A stretch of 64,000 bases of DNA from Asterias rubens (GCF_902459465.1 NC_047065.1:20969828-21033827), one strand, 5' to 3'; numbered from the stretch's first letter, positions 1-9,689 are shown. Numbers and translations: made by a program. Notes: a model not told the origin generated them from the letters alone.

Positions 1-374
1 CGTGTAGCCCATGTCGTGAATATTGGCGTCAATATTGGCGTCAATATTTGCGACATAGGGCCCATGTCGTGAATATTGCCGTCAATATTGGCGTCAATAT
101 TTGCGACAGAGGGCCCATGTCGTGAATATTGGCGTCAATATTGGTGTCAATATTTGCGACATTTGACCCATGTTGTGAATATTGGCGTCAATATTGTCGT
201 CAATATTTGCGACATAGGGCCCATGTCGTGAATATTGGCGTCAATATTGGCGTCAATATTTGCGACTTTGGGCCAAGTCGTGAATATTGGCGTCAATATT
301 GGCGTCAATATTTGCGACTTTGGGCCAAGTCGTGAATATTGGCGTCAATATTGGCGTCAATATATATTTGCGAT
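1..374. repeat. 53-bp minisatellite, about seven copies
   Basis: Head-to-tail copies of a 52-53 bp unit that begins GTCGTGAATATTGGCGTCAA and holds two or three copies of a 13-bp sub-repeat (GGCGTCAATATTG). Spacers between units vary (ATAGGGCCCAT or TTTGGGCCAA). The array starts at the window edge, so its true length is unknown. Short open frames across it are artefacts of the repetition. Confidence 0.9.
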
Positions 375-379
375 GCCCC

Positions 380-490
380 TTTAAAGCCACCATATGTATC
401 ACAACTTATGTATAAAACAACAAACCTGTGAAAATTTAGGCTCAATTGGTCATCGGAGTCGGGAGAAAAAAAACGGAAAACCCACGTTAT
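380..490. repeat. Fragment of a TTAA-ended MITE (family B)
   Basis: Matches the family B elements at 28821-29147 and 38344-38706: the shared words include TGTGAAAATTTAGGCTCAAT followed by a TCATCGGAGTCG block. Only one end is present. It abuts the minisatellite. Confidence 0.65.
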
Positions 491-792
491 GGCACCAGTA
501 CAATCAATGTAAGGTTACATTTTCAGTAATAACTCTTATGAAATGACTGACGAAACGTTTTTCAAACAAGATGCCTACAACTGTAGAGGCATTTCAAAGA
601 GTAGCTATATTTCTAACAGGACCTATCAGCATTTGAGATTAGTGCGTCTACATTGTGGTAATGAAACAGTTCGTAATGCTTACACCAGAGCATTCGACTG
701 TACAGCCAACGAGAATCTGGCATTTCTGGTTTTCTGCATTGCTCTTTCTTTTATTTATCATAACAATTTCCGTTCAACCCCCAAACGGGAAT
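491..792. other. Stretch with nothing recognised
   Basis: A 98-codon open frame (543-839 plus) lies here, but its composition is unremarkable, it resembles no family I know and it runs into an inverted repeat at 793. I do not call it a gene. Confidence 0.4.
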
Positions 793-949
793 TGTACCAG
801 GGGTCGATTTCACAAAGAGTTAGGCTAGTCCTAACTTAGGACTAGTCCTAGGAGATATACAAATTGCATGGATAGTCCTAAGTTAGGACGAGTAATTGGT
901 CCTAACTTGAGATAAGACTAGTCCTAACTCCTTGTGAAATCCCCCCTGG
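793..949. repeat. Inverted-repeat MITE, family G (TAGTCCTAA type)
   Basis: Begins near GGTCGATTTCACAAAGAGTT and ends with the complementary CTCCTTGTGAAATCCCCCC. The inside is a set of alternating TAGTCCTAA / TTAGGACTA words that can pair. Related copies are at 951-1154, 9690-9811, 17815-17971, 35330-35436 and 49115-49282. Confidence 0.75.
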
Positions 950-950
950 G

Positions 951-1154
951 GTCAATTTCACAAAGATAATCCTAACTCAGTTCTATGACTCTCTTGTGAG
1001 TTGTTAAAAACGTAAGGCTTGTCGTAACTTAAGACTAGTCATAGGACTCTAAAAGAGTTATTAAAAACTTAAGGACAGTCCTAAGGTAGAAATAGCTACT
1101 TGTCCCGACTCGAGATAAGACTACGTCTAAACTCTTTGGGAAATTCACCCCAGA
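951..1154. repeat. Second family G inverted repeat
   Basis: Starts GGGGTCAATTTCACAAAGA and ends with TTTGGGAAATTCACCCC, with internal TAGTCCTAA-like words. It lies directly beside the first copy and downstream of the minus-strand heat shock gene, so it may fall in or after that gene's 3' UTR. Confidence 0.7.
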
Positions 1155-1402
1155 CTTCTTCTTCTTTCTTAAGTGAGTTTCTGTTTTGAAATAATAAAAT
1201 TTCGCTCTCAAACAGATTTTCTGTAATGCATTTAGAATCTTGATTTTCGTTCAACCCTAACACGGGCACTGTACCAGACATCTTTATGAAAAATTAATTG
1301 ATTGAAAATTCAAAGTGTGTACTAATTAGCTTCTGTCCTCAAATCTTTCGCTCTCAGACAAACAGCCTAGTCCGGACTAGGCCTAATCCGAACTAGTCTA
1401 GC
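1155..1402 (-). other. Presumed 3' flank of the heat shock gene
   Basis: Lies directly after the TAG stop. I see no clear AATAAA on the minus strand close to the stop, so the 3' end is undefined. Confidence 0.35.
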
Positions 1403-1623
1403 CTAGTCCGAACCGTCTCCACCATCCTCGATGTCGACCACACGAGGTTCACCCTCAGGAAGTCTCTTCTTGACCGTAATGGTGAGCACCTTGCCCGTCA
1501 GGGACGAGGTAACAGTGTCCGGATCCATGTCCTCTTGCAGCGTGTAGGTCCGGGTGAACTCACGGTCCCGGCGAGAGCCGGAGCTACTTTCGCCGGATTC
1601 GCCGGAACTAGCCTCATGTTTTC
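1403..1623 (-). CDS. Heat shock gene exon 2
   Basis: Acceptor AACAACAG ends at 1624. The joined codon gives Gly in VSGKHE, which matches the family exactly and confirms the join. Encodes the rest of the alpha-crystallin domain and ends at a TAG (1405-1403). Confidence 0.9.
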
Positions 1624-4217
1624 CTGTTGTTCAAATTACCAAAATAAAAACAAATTTAAACGAGTTTTTTAGGAAGAAACTATTAAACAAAAATTAATTT
1701 TGTTTTGTACCCATACACCGATGTGTGTTAGCACTGTATTCTCAGTACTTTCCCCGAGTCCTGTGAAAAAAATATCACAGGCATGTTACTCGGGTGGGAT
1801 TCGAACCCACGACCCTTGCAATTCTAGAGAAGCGTCTCATAATTAAATAGTAAACTTGCGATTATAACCGTGTAAATTCTCTATTGAGAGAGTGTTGGCT
1901 CTGAAAAGAGCCGGTTTGGTCTCGACGTTTCAAACAGTACACTCTACTCGTCTTCAGGAGAAAACTGAAGAACAGCTGTTTGAAATTCTATAAAGAAACA
2001 GACAGTTTTAACTGTCTGTTTCTTTATAGAATTTTAACATCAACACCTGCACTTTTTTCATGTACAGAATGTCTACATAGTATAACTATATACGTTTGTA
2101 AGGGTTTGGTGCAACCGTAATGTTTTGGGTTAGTCTTTTTGTTATGACTAGAAATAACTTGTTGAAATCATCATTCCGTTAAGAAATCTTAAAATATATT
2201 CCAAAAACACCTTTTCAAACAAAACGGTGAAAACCAATATTGAGTTCCTCGTTTATAGACTTCATTGCCGCTTGATCTCAGAACACAAAATGTTCCTTCG
2301 ATCTTCAAACGACAGCTCAGAACTCATCTCTTCAAACGGGCATTTTAAATCCTAGACCTTTGACTTTGACTAAGCGATCCGGCATCCGTGAGTGGCATTC
2401 TTGTCAGAAACCGTGCGCTTGATAAGAGCTGTTTATTATTGTTATTATTTAAAATTGACAAACTTTCATTGAATTATCGTTTTTTTCATTGTACACGTTC
2501 CCTGGTCATTCTGACAATGACGTATTAACAGCTCGAACTACTCTTCCGAGTGTTCGTAAGAAATTCACTTGAATCACGAAAAAATTTCATTTGTAAACCT
2601 TTTAAAAGACACTGGACACTATTAGTAAATGACAAATACCATAGTCTTCAAAGTTGGTGTACCTCAACATATGCATAACTAATAACAAAACCTGTGAAAA
2701 TTTTGAGCTAAATCGGTCGTCGAAGTTGCGAGATATTAATGAAAGAAAAACACCCTTGTCGCACCATGGTCACACGAAGTTGTGTGCTTTAAGATTCTTG
2801 ATTTTATAGAGACCTCAAAATAATTCTAAATCTGAGGTCTCGAAATCAAATTCGTGGAAAATTTCTTCTTTCTCGAAAACTACGTCACTTCAGAGGGAGC
2901 TGTTTCGCACAATGTTTTATACTAATCAACCTCTCCCCATTACTCATAATCAAGAAAAGGTTTTATGATAATAATTATTTTGAGTAATTGCTAGTAGTGT
3001 CCACTGCCTTTAAATGCAAATATCATGATCTTACCACTAACAATCACTTTGTCCCCCCACACTTTGACTTCAAGCTCGTCCAGTGAGTAGTGCTTGACGC
3101 TCGTGGTAACTTGGAAGCCATTCTCTTTGCTTTTAATCCAGTTGCACTGCGACGTGCTTGCAAGATGTTCGAAGAATCGTCCCCAGCTGGTACCTCCAAA
3201 AATTGGCCAATCGGTTCCGGAGCCGGAACCTTTCATACGCCCAAGGAAAGGGCAACCGTCCCCGCTTCCACCATCTTTCACATGTCCCATGAACGGGCAA
3301 CCAGATTCAGTCCCGGAACCTTTCATGCGCCCAAGGAAAGGGCAACCGTCCCCGCTACCACCATCTTTCACATGTCCCATGAACGGGCAACGAGATTCAG
3401 CCCCGGAACCTTTCATGCGCTCAATGAAAGGGCAGCCGTCCCCGCTACCACCATCTTTCACATGTCCCATGAACGGGCAACGAGATTCAGCCCCGGAACC
3501 TTTCATGCGCTCAATGAAAGGGCAGCCGTCCCCGCTGCCACCATCTTTCACATGTCCCATGAAAGGGCAACCAGATTCAGCCCCGGAACCTTTCATGCCC
3601 CCCAAAAAGGGACAATGGGTCCCACTGCCCCCACCTTGCATTTGTCCCATGAATGGGCAACTAGATCCCGACCCGGAACCTTTCATGTGGCCGAGGAAAG
3701 GAAAACTGGTCCCACTGCCCCCAACTTGCATCTTTCCCATGAATGGGCAACCAGACCCGGACCCGGAACCTTTCATGGCCCCAAAGAAAGGACAACCAGT
3801 CCCACTGCCCCCACCTTGCATCTGTCCCATGAATGGGCAACCAGATCCAAACCCAGAACCTGTCATGCCCCCAATGAAAGGACAACCGGTCCCATTATCA
3901 CAACCTTGCATTTGTCCCATAAAGGGGCAGCCGGACCCACAACCGGAACCTTTCATGCGCCCAATGAACGGGCATCCGGTTCCACTACCACCTTGCCCAA
4001 TGAAAGGACAACCGGCCCCACTGCCCCCACCTTGCATCTTTCCCATGAAAGGGCAACCAGACCCAGGCCCGGAACCCTTCATGCGCCCAATAAACGGGCA
4101 TCCGGTTCCATAAGAACCTCCAGCTAGTGTCGACCTCATGAAGGGACAGCCACGACTTCTGGCGCGATAACCACCGCACCAACCACCCTGGCGGTTTTTA
4201 TTGCAGAATCGGAACAT
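1403..4217 (-). CDS. Small heat shock protein with a 22-unit Cys-Pro-Phe repeat N-terminus
   Basis: Two exons, complement(join(1403..1623,3035..4217)), encode 467 residues. Start is the ATG at 4217 (MFRFCNKNRQGG). Residues 24 to about 345 are a 15-residue tandem repeat, consensus CPF[MIL]GxMKGSGSGSG alternating with CPFMGxMQGGGSGTG; I count 20 intact CPF motifs plus two degenerate units. Residues ~365-450 form an alpha-crystallin domain: NGFQVTTSVKHYSLDELEVK, then VSGKHE across the splice, DREFTRTYTL, LTGKVLTITVKK. A V-x-I motif (VVDIE, ~456-460) may be the C-terminal anchor. The Ser/Gly insert after VSGKHE is long. The family makes ATP-independent chaperone oligomers that bind unfolding proteins. 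The splice is GT-AG, phase 1, inside the domain. Typical family members have short hydrophobic N-termini; about 340 residues of Cys/Pro/Gly repeat is exceptional. The chaperone domain is certain; the role of the repeat is unknown. Confidence 0.9.
1712..1840 (-). repeat. tRNA-derived SINE-like fragment in the heat shock gene intron
   Basis: Read on the minus strand it carries a perfect RNA polymerase III B box (GGGTTCGAATCCCA) followed by CCCGAGTAACATGCC and a hairpin (CTGTGATATTTTTTTCACAG). The same body recurs at 62068-62160. There is no complete tRNA cloverleaf, so this is a SINE relic and not a tRNA gene. Confidence 0.65.
1885..2035 (-). mobile_element. Penelope-like element fragment with hammerhead-like and stem-loop motifs
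   Basis: The minus strand holds CTGAAGA, a pairable stem and GAAACGTC (1957-1924), then a 16-nt hairpin identical to the histone 3' stem-loop consensus (1912-1897). At 1984-2033 lies a near-perfect palindrome with arms of about 23 bp (TTCTATAAAGAAACAGACAG and complement). A degenerate copy of the first part is at 21437-21470. Assignment to Penelope-like elements rests on the CTGAAGA...GAAACGTC signature and is tentative. Confidence 0.45.
2286..2465 (+). mobile_element. LINE 3' end (CR1/L2-like)
   Basis: The frame 2292-2348 reads VPSIFKRQLRTHLFKRAF then stop, the usual C-terminus of CR1/L2-type non-LTR reverse transcriptases. It is followed by about 100 bp of 3' UTR that ends in a TTATTATTGTTATTATTT tail, as in that group. 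Only the extreme 3' end remains, so it is a dead 5'-truncated copy. Confidence 0.6.
2601..3013. repeat. MITE family A, near full length
   Basis: Termini are TTTAAAAGACACTGGACACT and AGTGTCCACTGCCTTTAAA, an inverted repeat ending in TTAA. The middle is a second palindrome around GAGACCTCA...TGAGGTCTC. It starts 20 bp past the heat shock gene's 5' splice site, in the intron. Family A is the commonest repeat in the window. Confidence 0.85.
3035..4217 (-). CDS. Heat shock gene exon 1
   Basis: Encodes residues 1-394 plus one base: the short leader, the CPF repeat array and the first beta strands of the alpha-crystallin domain. Donor is GTAAGA (reverse complement at 3034-3029). A TTG at 4226 opens the same frame but the ATG at 4217 is the first plausible eukaryotic start. 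Confidence 0.9.
3190..4130. repeat. Coding tandem array (45-bp unit, 90-bp higher order)
   Basis: The DNA under the CPF protein repeat. Units of 45 bp alternate in two types, giving a 90-bp super-repeat. Copies between about 3240 and 3600 are almost identical over 90 bp (shared CATCTTTCACATGTCCCATG), while those toward 4100 have diverged, which suggests recent homogenisation at the domain-proximal end. Confidence 0.9.
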
Positions 4218-4287
4218 TATTCGCAATCAATTCCTCGAGATTGTGGACAACGTGACGGTCTGTTTGTAAAGAACAACAATCAACAAA

Positions 4288-4293
4288 ATTATA
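4288..4293 (-). promoter_or_regulatory. Possible TATA box of the heat shock gene
   Basis: TATAAT on the minus strand, about 70 bp upstream of the ATG. I looked for heat shock elements (alternating GAA/TTC) in 4218-4400 and saw no convincing set. Position alone makes this plausible. Confidence 0.25.
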
Positions 4294-4487
4294 CGTCGCA
4301 TATTGCCTTTACGACATTGGACGTAAACACAACAAAGACAGTGTTATTGTTTCAACCATTTATTCTTTTAAAACAAATTACATTATGACGACCAATGGTC
4401 GAATTAATGGAAAATCTTCAGAGAATACAATCTGTTAAAAGGGCAAAAAATAAAGCAATACTTTATCAGACAGTAGCCTAGAACAAA

Positions 4488-4845
4488 TTAAAGGAACACG
4501 TTGCCTTGGATCGGTCGAGTTGGTCTTTGAAAAGCGTTTGTAACCGTTTGTTATAAAATGCTAATGGGTAGAAAGATGTTGTAAAAGTAGAATATGTTGA
4601 TCCACACAAGTTTCACTCGCTCGTCGACAAACACGGTCGGCCATTTATGGGAATCAATTTTTTTACTCCCATAAATAGCCGACCGTGTTAGTTCGCAAAG
4701 TAAAAGGAAAACCACGCAATTTCGAGGCAAATTTGTGTGGATCATTGTATTCTACTTTTATAACATCTTTCTAACCATATTACAAAAGGTTACAAGCGCT
4801 TTTCAAAGACCAACTCGACCGGTCCAAGGCACCGTATTCCTTTAA
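4488..4845. repeat. MITE family C, full length
   Basis: Ends TTAAAGGAACACGTTGCCTT and its complement; the middle is a palindrome built on TATGGGAG and GCCGACCGTGTT. Other copies are at 6707-7108 and 22071-22386. An open frame inside it is an artefact. Confidence 0.85.
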
Positions 4846-5504
4846 TTTTTAACAACAAGTTTAAATTTCTCACTTTATTCTGATTTAGCAACCTTTCTTG
4901 ATTTTATTTTATTTTTATTTTTATTCTGCTGTTTTTCTTCTTCAAAGATCATTATTAGGAGAACATAGTAAGAATTGGGTGCACGAACACGGTTAAAGAG
5001 AATTTGTCTACCCTTTATTGCTCAAACACAGCCGGAAAATGAATGGGATAGATTTTATTTCCCTTGGCTGCTCCAAACAAGCAAAAAAAGAGGAAGGTAC
5101 TATATTTGTTTTTCCCTTGAAACTCAAACGTGACAAGCTAAAGTGCAATAAGTGGAATTTATCATTTTTAAAATGTTAGAATCTATTAGGTTAGAATCTG
5201 AAGCACGTTTTTCACAACTGGATGAGAAATGAGAAAAGAAACTTTGTTTCGCCCCAACACCTAGGGCAATTTGGACTATAATGACAATTTTAAGCTGTTA
5301 ATTTGAGAAATAACAAGAAAAGAAAAAGAAAAGTTCAATAATAAAATTATGTTCTACAGCTAATTAACACAATTTTAGGTGTAGCCGGCGAAACCTATAG
5401 GCCGCGTGAACGCTCGAATCAGCCTAAAGAGTAAAGACACGGGCGGAAAGATCAGCTCAAAATGTATGGATCAATTTAGCAGATTTCTTTTTTCAATGGT
5501 AACT
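4846..5504. other. AT-rich stretch, nothing recognised
   Basis: No open frame of note, no splice-flanked conserved peptide and no inverted repeat with long arms was seen. Confidence 0.5.
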
Positions 5505-5845
5505 ACTCAAAGCAATCGATATTAGAAAACCTTACTGGTTAACGAGTAATGGGGAGATGCTTATAGTATAAAACATGGTGAGAAACGGCTCACTCTGAAG
5601 TAACGTAGTTTTCGAGAAGGAAGTATTTTTTGACTAACAGATTTGAATTTTGATTTCGAGACCTCAGAATTAGATTTTGAGGTCCCGAAATCTGAAAGCA
5701 CACAACTTCGTGTGACACACATGTGTTTTTCTTCCATTATTTTATCTCGCACTTTCGTCGACCAATTGAGCTCAATATTTCAAAGGTTTGTTATTTTGTG
5801 CATATGTTGAGAAGTTAGAAGACTGGTTTTTAACAACTGCTAAGG
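5505..5845. repeat. MITE family A, ends eroded
   Basis: Contains the family core (GTAATGGGGAGA, TATAAAACATGGTGAGAAAC, the GAGACCTCA palindrome, CACACAACTTCGTGTGAC), but the TTAA termini are no longer recognisable. Confidence 0.75.
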
Positions 5846-6034
5846 TCTCCTGCATTTTTATATTTCACTTTACAAGTCCTGTATTGATATTTGGGTGGGT
5901 AAACTCAGACAGATTGATTAATAGAATTAGTCTATATTGCCCATACAATTGCACACAAAAATCGTACTGTGTGCACAAAAACTGAATCCTTTGACTTTTG
6001 AATACATGTATACATTTTCAGAATGCGGAAACCT

Positions 6035-6434
6035 TTCATAATTGTCAACGACCTGTCTTCTCACTTGGTGTATCTCAACATAATTATGCACAAAATAACA
6101 AACCTGTGCAAATTTGAACTCAATTGGTCATCGAAGTTGCGAGAAAATAATAGAAGAAGAAAAAAACACCCTTCTCACACGAAGTTGTGTGCTATCAGAA
6201 TAAGCTTGAGTACGAGTCCTCACGCGCGAGGTCTCGAAATCAATTTTATTGAGAAATTACTCTTTTATCGAATATTTACGCTACTTCAGAGGGAGCTGTT
6301 TCTCACTACAAGCTCCAAAAGCACCAAAGTGCCCTCGCTATCAGCAGCTCTCCATTACTCGTTACCAAAGAAGTTTTTATGCTAACAATTGTTTTGAGCA
6401 ATTACCGTAATAACAGTGTCCAGTGCCTTTAAAG
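6035..6434. repeat. MITE family A copy
   Basis: Runs from TCAACGACCTGTCTTCTCAC to AGTGTCCAGTGCCTTTAAAG. The orientation is opposite to the copy at 57358. A 120-codon frame across it is a by-product. Confidence 0.8.
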
Positions 6435-6706
6435 CTTAAGTTTAGGTGTCCCGGGAGCGAACATCTATTCATAATGTTTGGACCATTGGAACAAAAATTG
6501 TGCACCCAGACACAGCAATTTTAACCGCTTAACATTCTGCCTTCCGGTCGCGCCTAGTGGGTCCAGCATCATGTTTTTCCCGTAGCTACTCGGAGGGTTT
6601 TAAGGGAGGAAAGCCGCAAAAAGCCGCATTTTATTCAAATTCATTTTTTTTTAAACGTGTGGGGGGTGAGGAATGGTTTTTTTCTTCATATCGCTCAGTT
6701 CGGCAG

Positions 6707-7108
6707 TTAAAGGAACACGTTGCCTTGGATCGGTCGAGTTGGTCTTTGAAAAGCGTTTGTAACCATTTGTTATAAAATGCATATGGGTAGAAATATGTTG
6801 TGAAAGTAGAATAAAATGATCCACACAAAAACATACATGCCTCGAAATTGCACGGTTTTCCTTTTAACCTCGTCGACTAGTACGGTCAGCCATTATTTTA
6901 TGGGAGGCAAACTTTTGACTCCCATAAATTGCCGACCGTGTTAGTTCGCACAGTAAAAGGCAAATCACGCAATTTCGAGGCAAGTTTGTGTGGATCATCG
7001 TATTCTACTTTTAAAACATCTTTCCAACGATATGCATTTTATATAAAAAACTGTTACAAACGCTTTGTATAGACCAACTCGTCCGATTCAAGGCAACGTG
7101 TTCCTGTA
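6707..7108. repeat. MITE family C copy
   Basis: Starts TTAAAGGAACACGTTGCCTT and ends AAGGCAACGTGTTCC. The centre holds a palindrome (CCGACCGTGTTAGTTCGCA and partner). Confidence 0.85.
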
Positions 7109-7758
7109 AGTTGTCCCAGAGGTCCATATTTTCTCAGCCGGTATCTACTATCAAGACCTCTATGGCAAAAAAAATCGTCTTAGAACTGAAGAAGGGAGAG
7201 TAAGTTTCAGCAGAAGATTAGCACAATAGGTTTTAAAGGCGCAGCATTATTCAAATATTTATTGCCGGGAAGAACTCGACGTTCCCGACATCTTTAAACA
7301 TTGAAAGACAGCAACTCAATTGGAGAAGATGTACGCGCGCAAAACTTGTATAGTTTTTTTATCTACAAAAATCTGTTTTGCCTACACACTATTTTTCTTT
7401 TTTTTTATCCCTTTTTGCATAAAAATAACGATTTCGCATGTTATTGAAAATTGAATGGCGTTGCCATAACAAAAATACATCAATTATTACGCCACATTAC
7501 TAAAAGTCACACAACGTTTTAATCAAAATAACTTACTGTGTCGCAGTCAGAATTCCAGAGGATTCGCTAAATCTCCTGCACCGTCTGTGAGCTTATGAGT
7601 GTATGAAAACTAACGTCCCCCAAAGGGTGTATTTATGATACCTTGTTTTTCTCCAATTCAAATCAGTATAACAAAGAGCTTGACGGATCAGCAGTCTATA
7701 GGTATTGGTCTATTTCAGCCCTTTTCCACTGCGTACACCAAATCCATTGGACGGCTTA
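7109..7758. other. Stretch with nothing recognised
   Basis: No gene-like frame is convincing. The right part (from about 7635) may be the outer edge of the fold-back element that follows. Confidence 0.4.
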
Positions 7759-8616
7759 CAGTATACCCGCAGGTCACTAATTTCCTTTGTGATTTATCTG
7801 CAGAGTGTGCATCGTTTTTCGTGCGTGGAAAGGGCTTCTGGAATTCGGTAATTTTCAGCCTTTTCTGAAAAGTCTCGACCAAAATAATGTACCAGTAAAT
7901 TGAAACGATCTGTCGTTATGTATAAAACAAAAATCGGTGCAACTCAAATTTTAAAACAAAAAATAATAATTTGTACGTAAAAAATGGCTTCAAAAAGGAA
8001 GAAAACAAGTCACAAAAAAGCACGGCAAATTTTCCCGGTATGAATGTCAGCAACAGTCCTCAAATGTCGTTGTGGTCGGGGCACCATACCAACGAAAAAC
8101 AGCATACTGCCATATTAGTCGATGATGTCATCGTCAGCTAATCACAGTGCAGGAAAACCATGCTGTCTAACAGTTGATTTTTTCGTAATAGGAGTTTTGG
8201 ATTAACGATGGAAATCGTTGTATCCTGACTGGACTAGGTACGATCCGGTCTCGCTTTCAGTATTTTCGGAAGAACATGAAATAATCTATCCATATATACT
8301 TATTGAGAACTGTTGCTGACATTCATAACGGGAAAATTTGCCGTGCTTATGTGACTTGTTTTCTTCCTTTTTGAACCAATTTTTTACGTACAAATTTCTC
8401 TTTTTAAAACTTGAGTTGCAACGATTTTTTTTTATACAAAACGACAGATACTCTTCATTTTAATGTATTTTTACATTGTTTCTGTCAATACTTTTCAGAT
8501 AAGCCCGAAAAAGACTGAATTTCAGAAGCCCTTTCGAAAAATCACGCCAACTCGTGTGCAGATAAATCACAAAGGAAACTCATTATATCGAGTGACTTGC
8601 GGGTAGACTGATTCGG
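7759..8616. mobile_element. Fold-back element with ~300-bp inverted arms
   Basis: The left arm (7759-8063) and right arm (8305-8616) are inverted copies: both carry TTTGTGATTTATCTGCA, AGGGCTTCTG, ATCTGTCGTT, TTGTACGTAAAAAA, AGGAAGAAAACAAGTCACA and AATGTCAGCAACAGT. A unique spacer of about 240 bp lies between. Arms differ by scattered substitutions and small gaps, so it is not a recent insertion. No transposase frame is present. Confidence 0.8.
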
Positions 8617-8756
8617 AGTTCCAGCTGCGCATGTCTGTTACTGCTGACAGGGCAATTTGTTGCTCTCCCGTGACCTTTTGACAATACCAGAAAGGTCACT
8701 AGAGAGCAACAAATTGCGTTGTCAGCAGTAACAGACATGCGCAGCTGGAACTCCAA
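8615..8756. repeat. Near-perfect 140-bp palindrome
   Basis: The arm GGAGTTCCAGCTGCGCATGT at 8615 recurs inverted, ending at 8753; inside are GTTACTGCTGACA and GAGAGCAACAAATTG with complements. The loop is only about 10 nt. It sits at the outer edge of the fold-back element. Confidence 0.85.
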
Positions 8757-8918
8757 ATAGGCTTAAGGGACGGGGTTTTTTCCGACACAAACTGCAACAG
8801 AAAGAAAAGAAAACATCTACCGGCTATATGCTTGTCTTGATACCGCGATCTGATCTGTTTCTCATTAATATTTTGTAAAATTTTTATGTTTCTCATTAAA
8901 CTATGAGAATGTCTTTTT

Positions 8919-9047
8919 TTTTCAAAAATCTTAGGGCTCACTATCAATGCTGACCTTAAGTGGGGAACCCAAGTTGCCGAGATACGGAAGAAGGCTGATG
9001 GGAGACTCTTCATGCTCAAAAACACTAAGACGTTTCATTACAAATGA
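8919..9047 (+). pseudogene. Non-LTR reverse transcriptase fragment
   Basis: The plus-strand frame reads KILGLTINADLKWGTQVAEI then RKKADGRLFMLKN up to a stop at 9045. ILG-V/L-TI..DLKW...V..I.KKA is the conserved region after the reverse transcriptase domain of CR1/jockey-like LINEs. The rest of the domain is absent, so this is a broken relic. Confidence 0.7.
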
Positions 9048-9071
9048 CTCCAGCGCTTCGATCACTCTCCT

Positions 9072-9358
9072 CACAGAGAAACAGCTCCCTCTGAAGTGAC
9101 GTAGTTTTCGAGAAAGAAGTAATTTTCCACGAATTTGATTTCGTGACCTCAGGTTTAGAATTTGAGGTCTCGAAATCAAGCATCAGAAAGCACACAACTT
9201 CGTGTGACTAGGGTGCTTTTCTTTGATTTTTATCTCGCAACTTCGACGACCGATTGAGCTCAAATTTTCACAGGTTTGTTATTTTATGCATATGTTGAGA
9301 TACACCGACTGTGAAGGCTAGTCTTTGACAATTACCAATAGTGTCCACTGCCTTTAAA
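9072..9358. repeat. MITE family A, one end missing
   Basis: Runs from GAGAAACAGCTCCCTCTGAA to AGTGTCCACTGCCTTTAAA. The left third is gone, replaced by the LINE fragment. Confidence 0.8.
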
Positions 9359-9447
9359 TATAGTGTGCCAGAAAAGAACATTTGAAAGAATCACATTATC
9401 GGTACAGGGCTTGAATTTGGGTGAAAAATTAATCCACAAGACCATAA

Positions 9448-9672
9448 GCCTTTTTTGAGGTATGGCGGACACAATGCTACAACACGGTAAAGTTGTGGTA
9501 AATTATTGTGCGTATTGACCATAGAAATAGAACATAATGTTCAGTGAAGTGCGCATTTTAGGCGACGCGGCGTTTACACGTAAACCTAATGACCACCAAC
9601 ATGGTGAGCGTTGCATCAGTCGCGGCGGATGACGCGCGCGTATCACGTCCGCCATACACCCCAAAAAGGCTT
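9448..9672. repeat. MITE family F
   Basis: Terminal inverted repeat ATAAGCCTTTTT(T)GAGGTATGGCGG at the left and GTCCGCCATACACCCCAAAA at the right. The body is shared with 16534-16762 (GTGCGCATTTTAGGCGAC, GTTTACACGTAAACCTAATG). Confidence 0.85.
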
Positions 9673-9689
9673 ATAATATAGGGTTGGCA

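Noticed and set aside
1-374. CRISPR-like array
   Set aside because: Direct repeats without unique spacers in a eukaryotic context; the same holds for the arrays at 10267, 16113 and 43167.
543-839. 98-codon plus-strand frame
   Set aside because: No recognisable domain, and its end lies in an inverted repeat.
1780-1815. tRNA gene
   Set aside because: Perfect B box but no paired acceptor or anticodon arms, and the sequence recurs as a dispersed repeat.
1890-1920. Histone gene 3' end
   Set aside because: The stem-loop is exact but no histone coding sequence precedes it on the minus strand.
4218-4400. Heat shock elements upstream of the chaperone gene
   Set aside because: Only imperfect GAA/TTC words; no three-unit element by eye.
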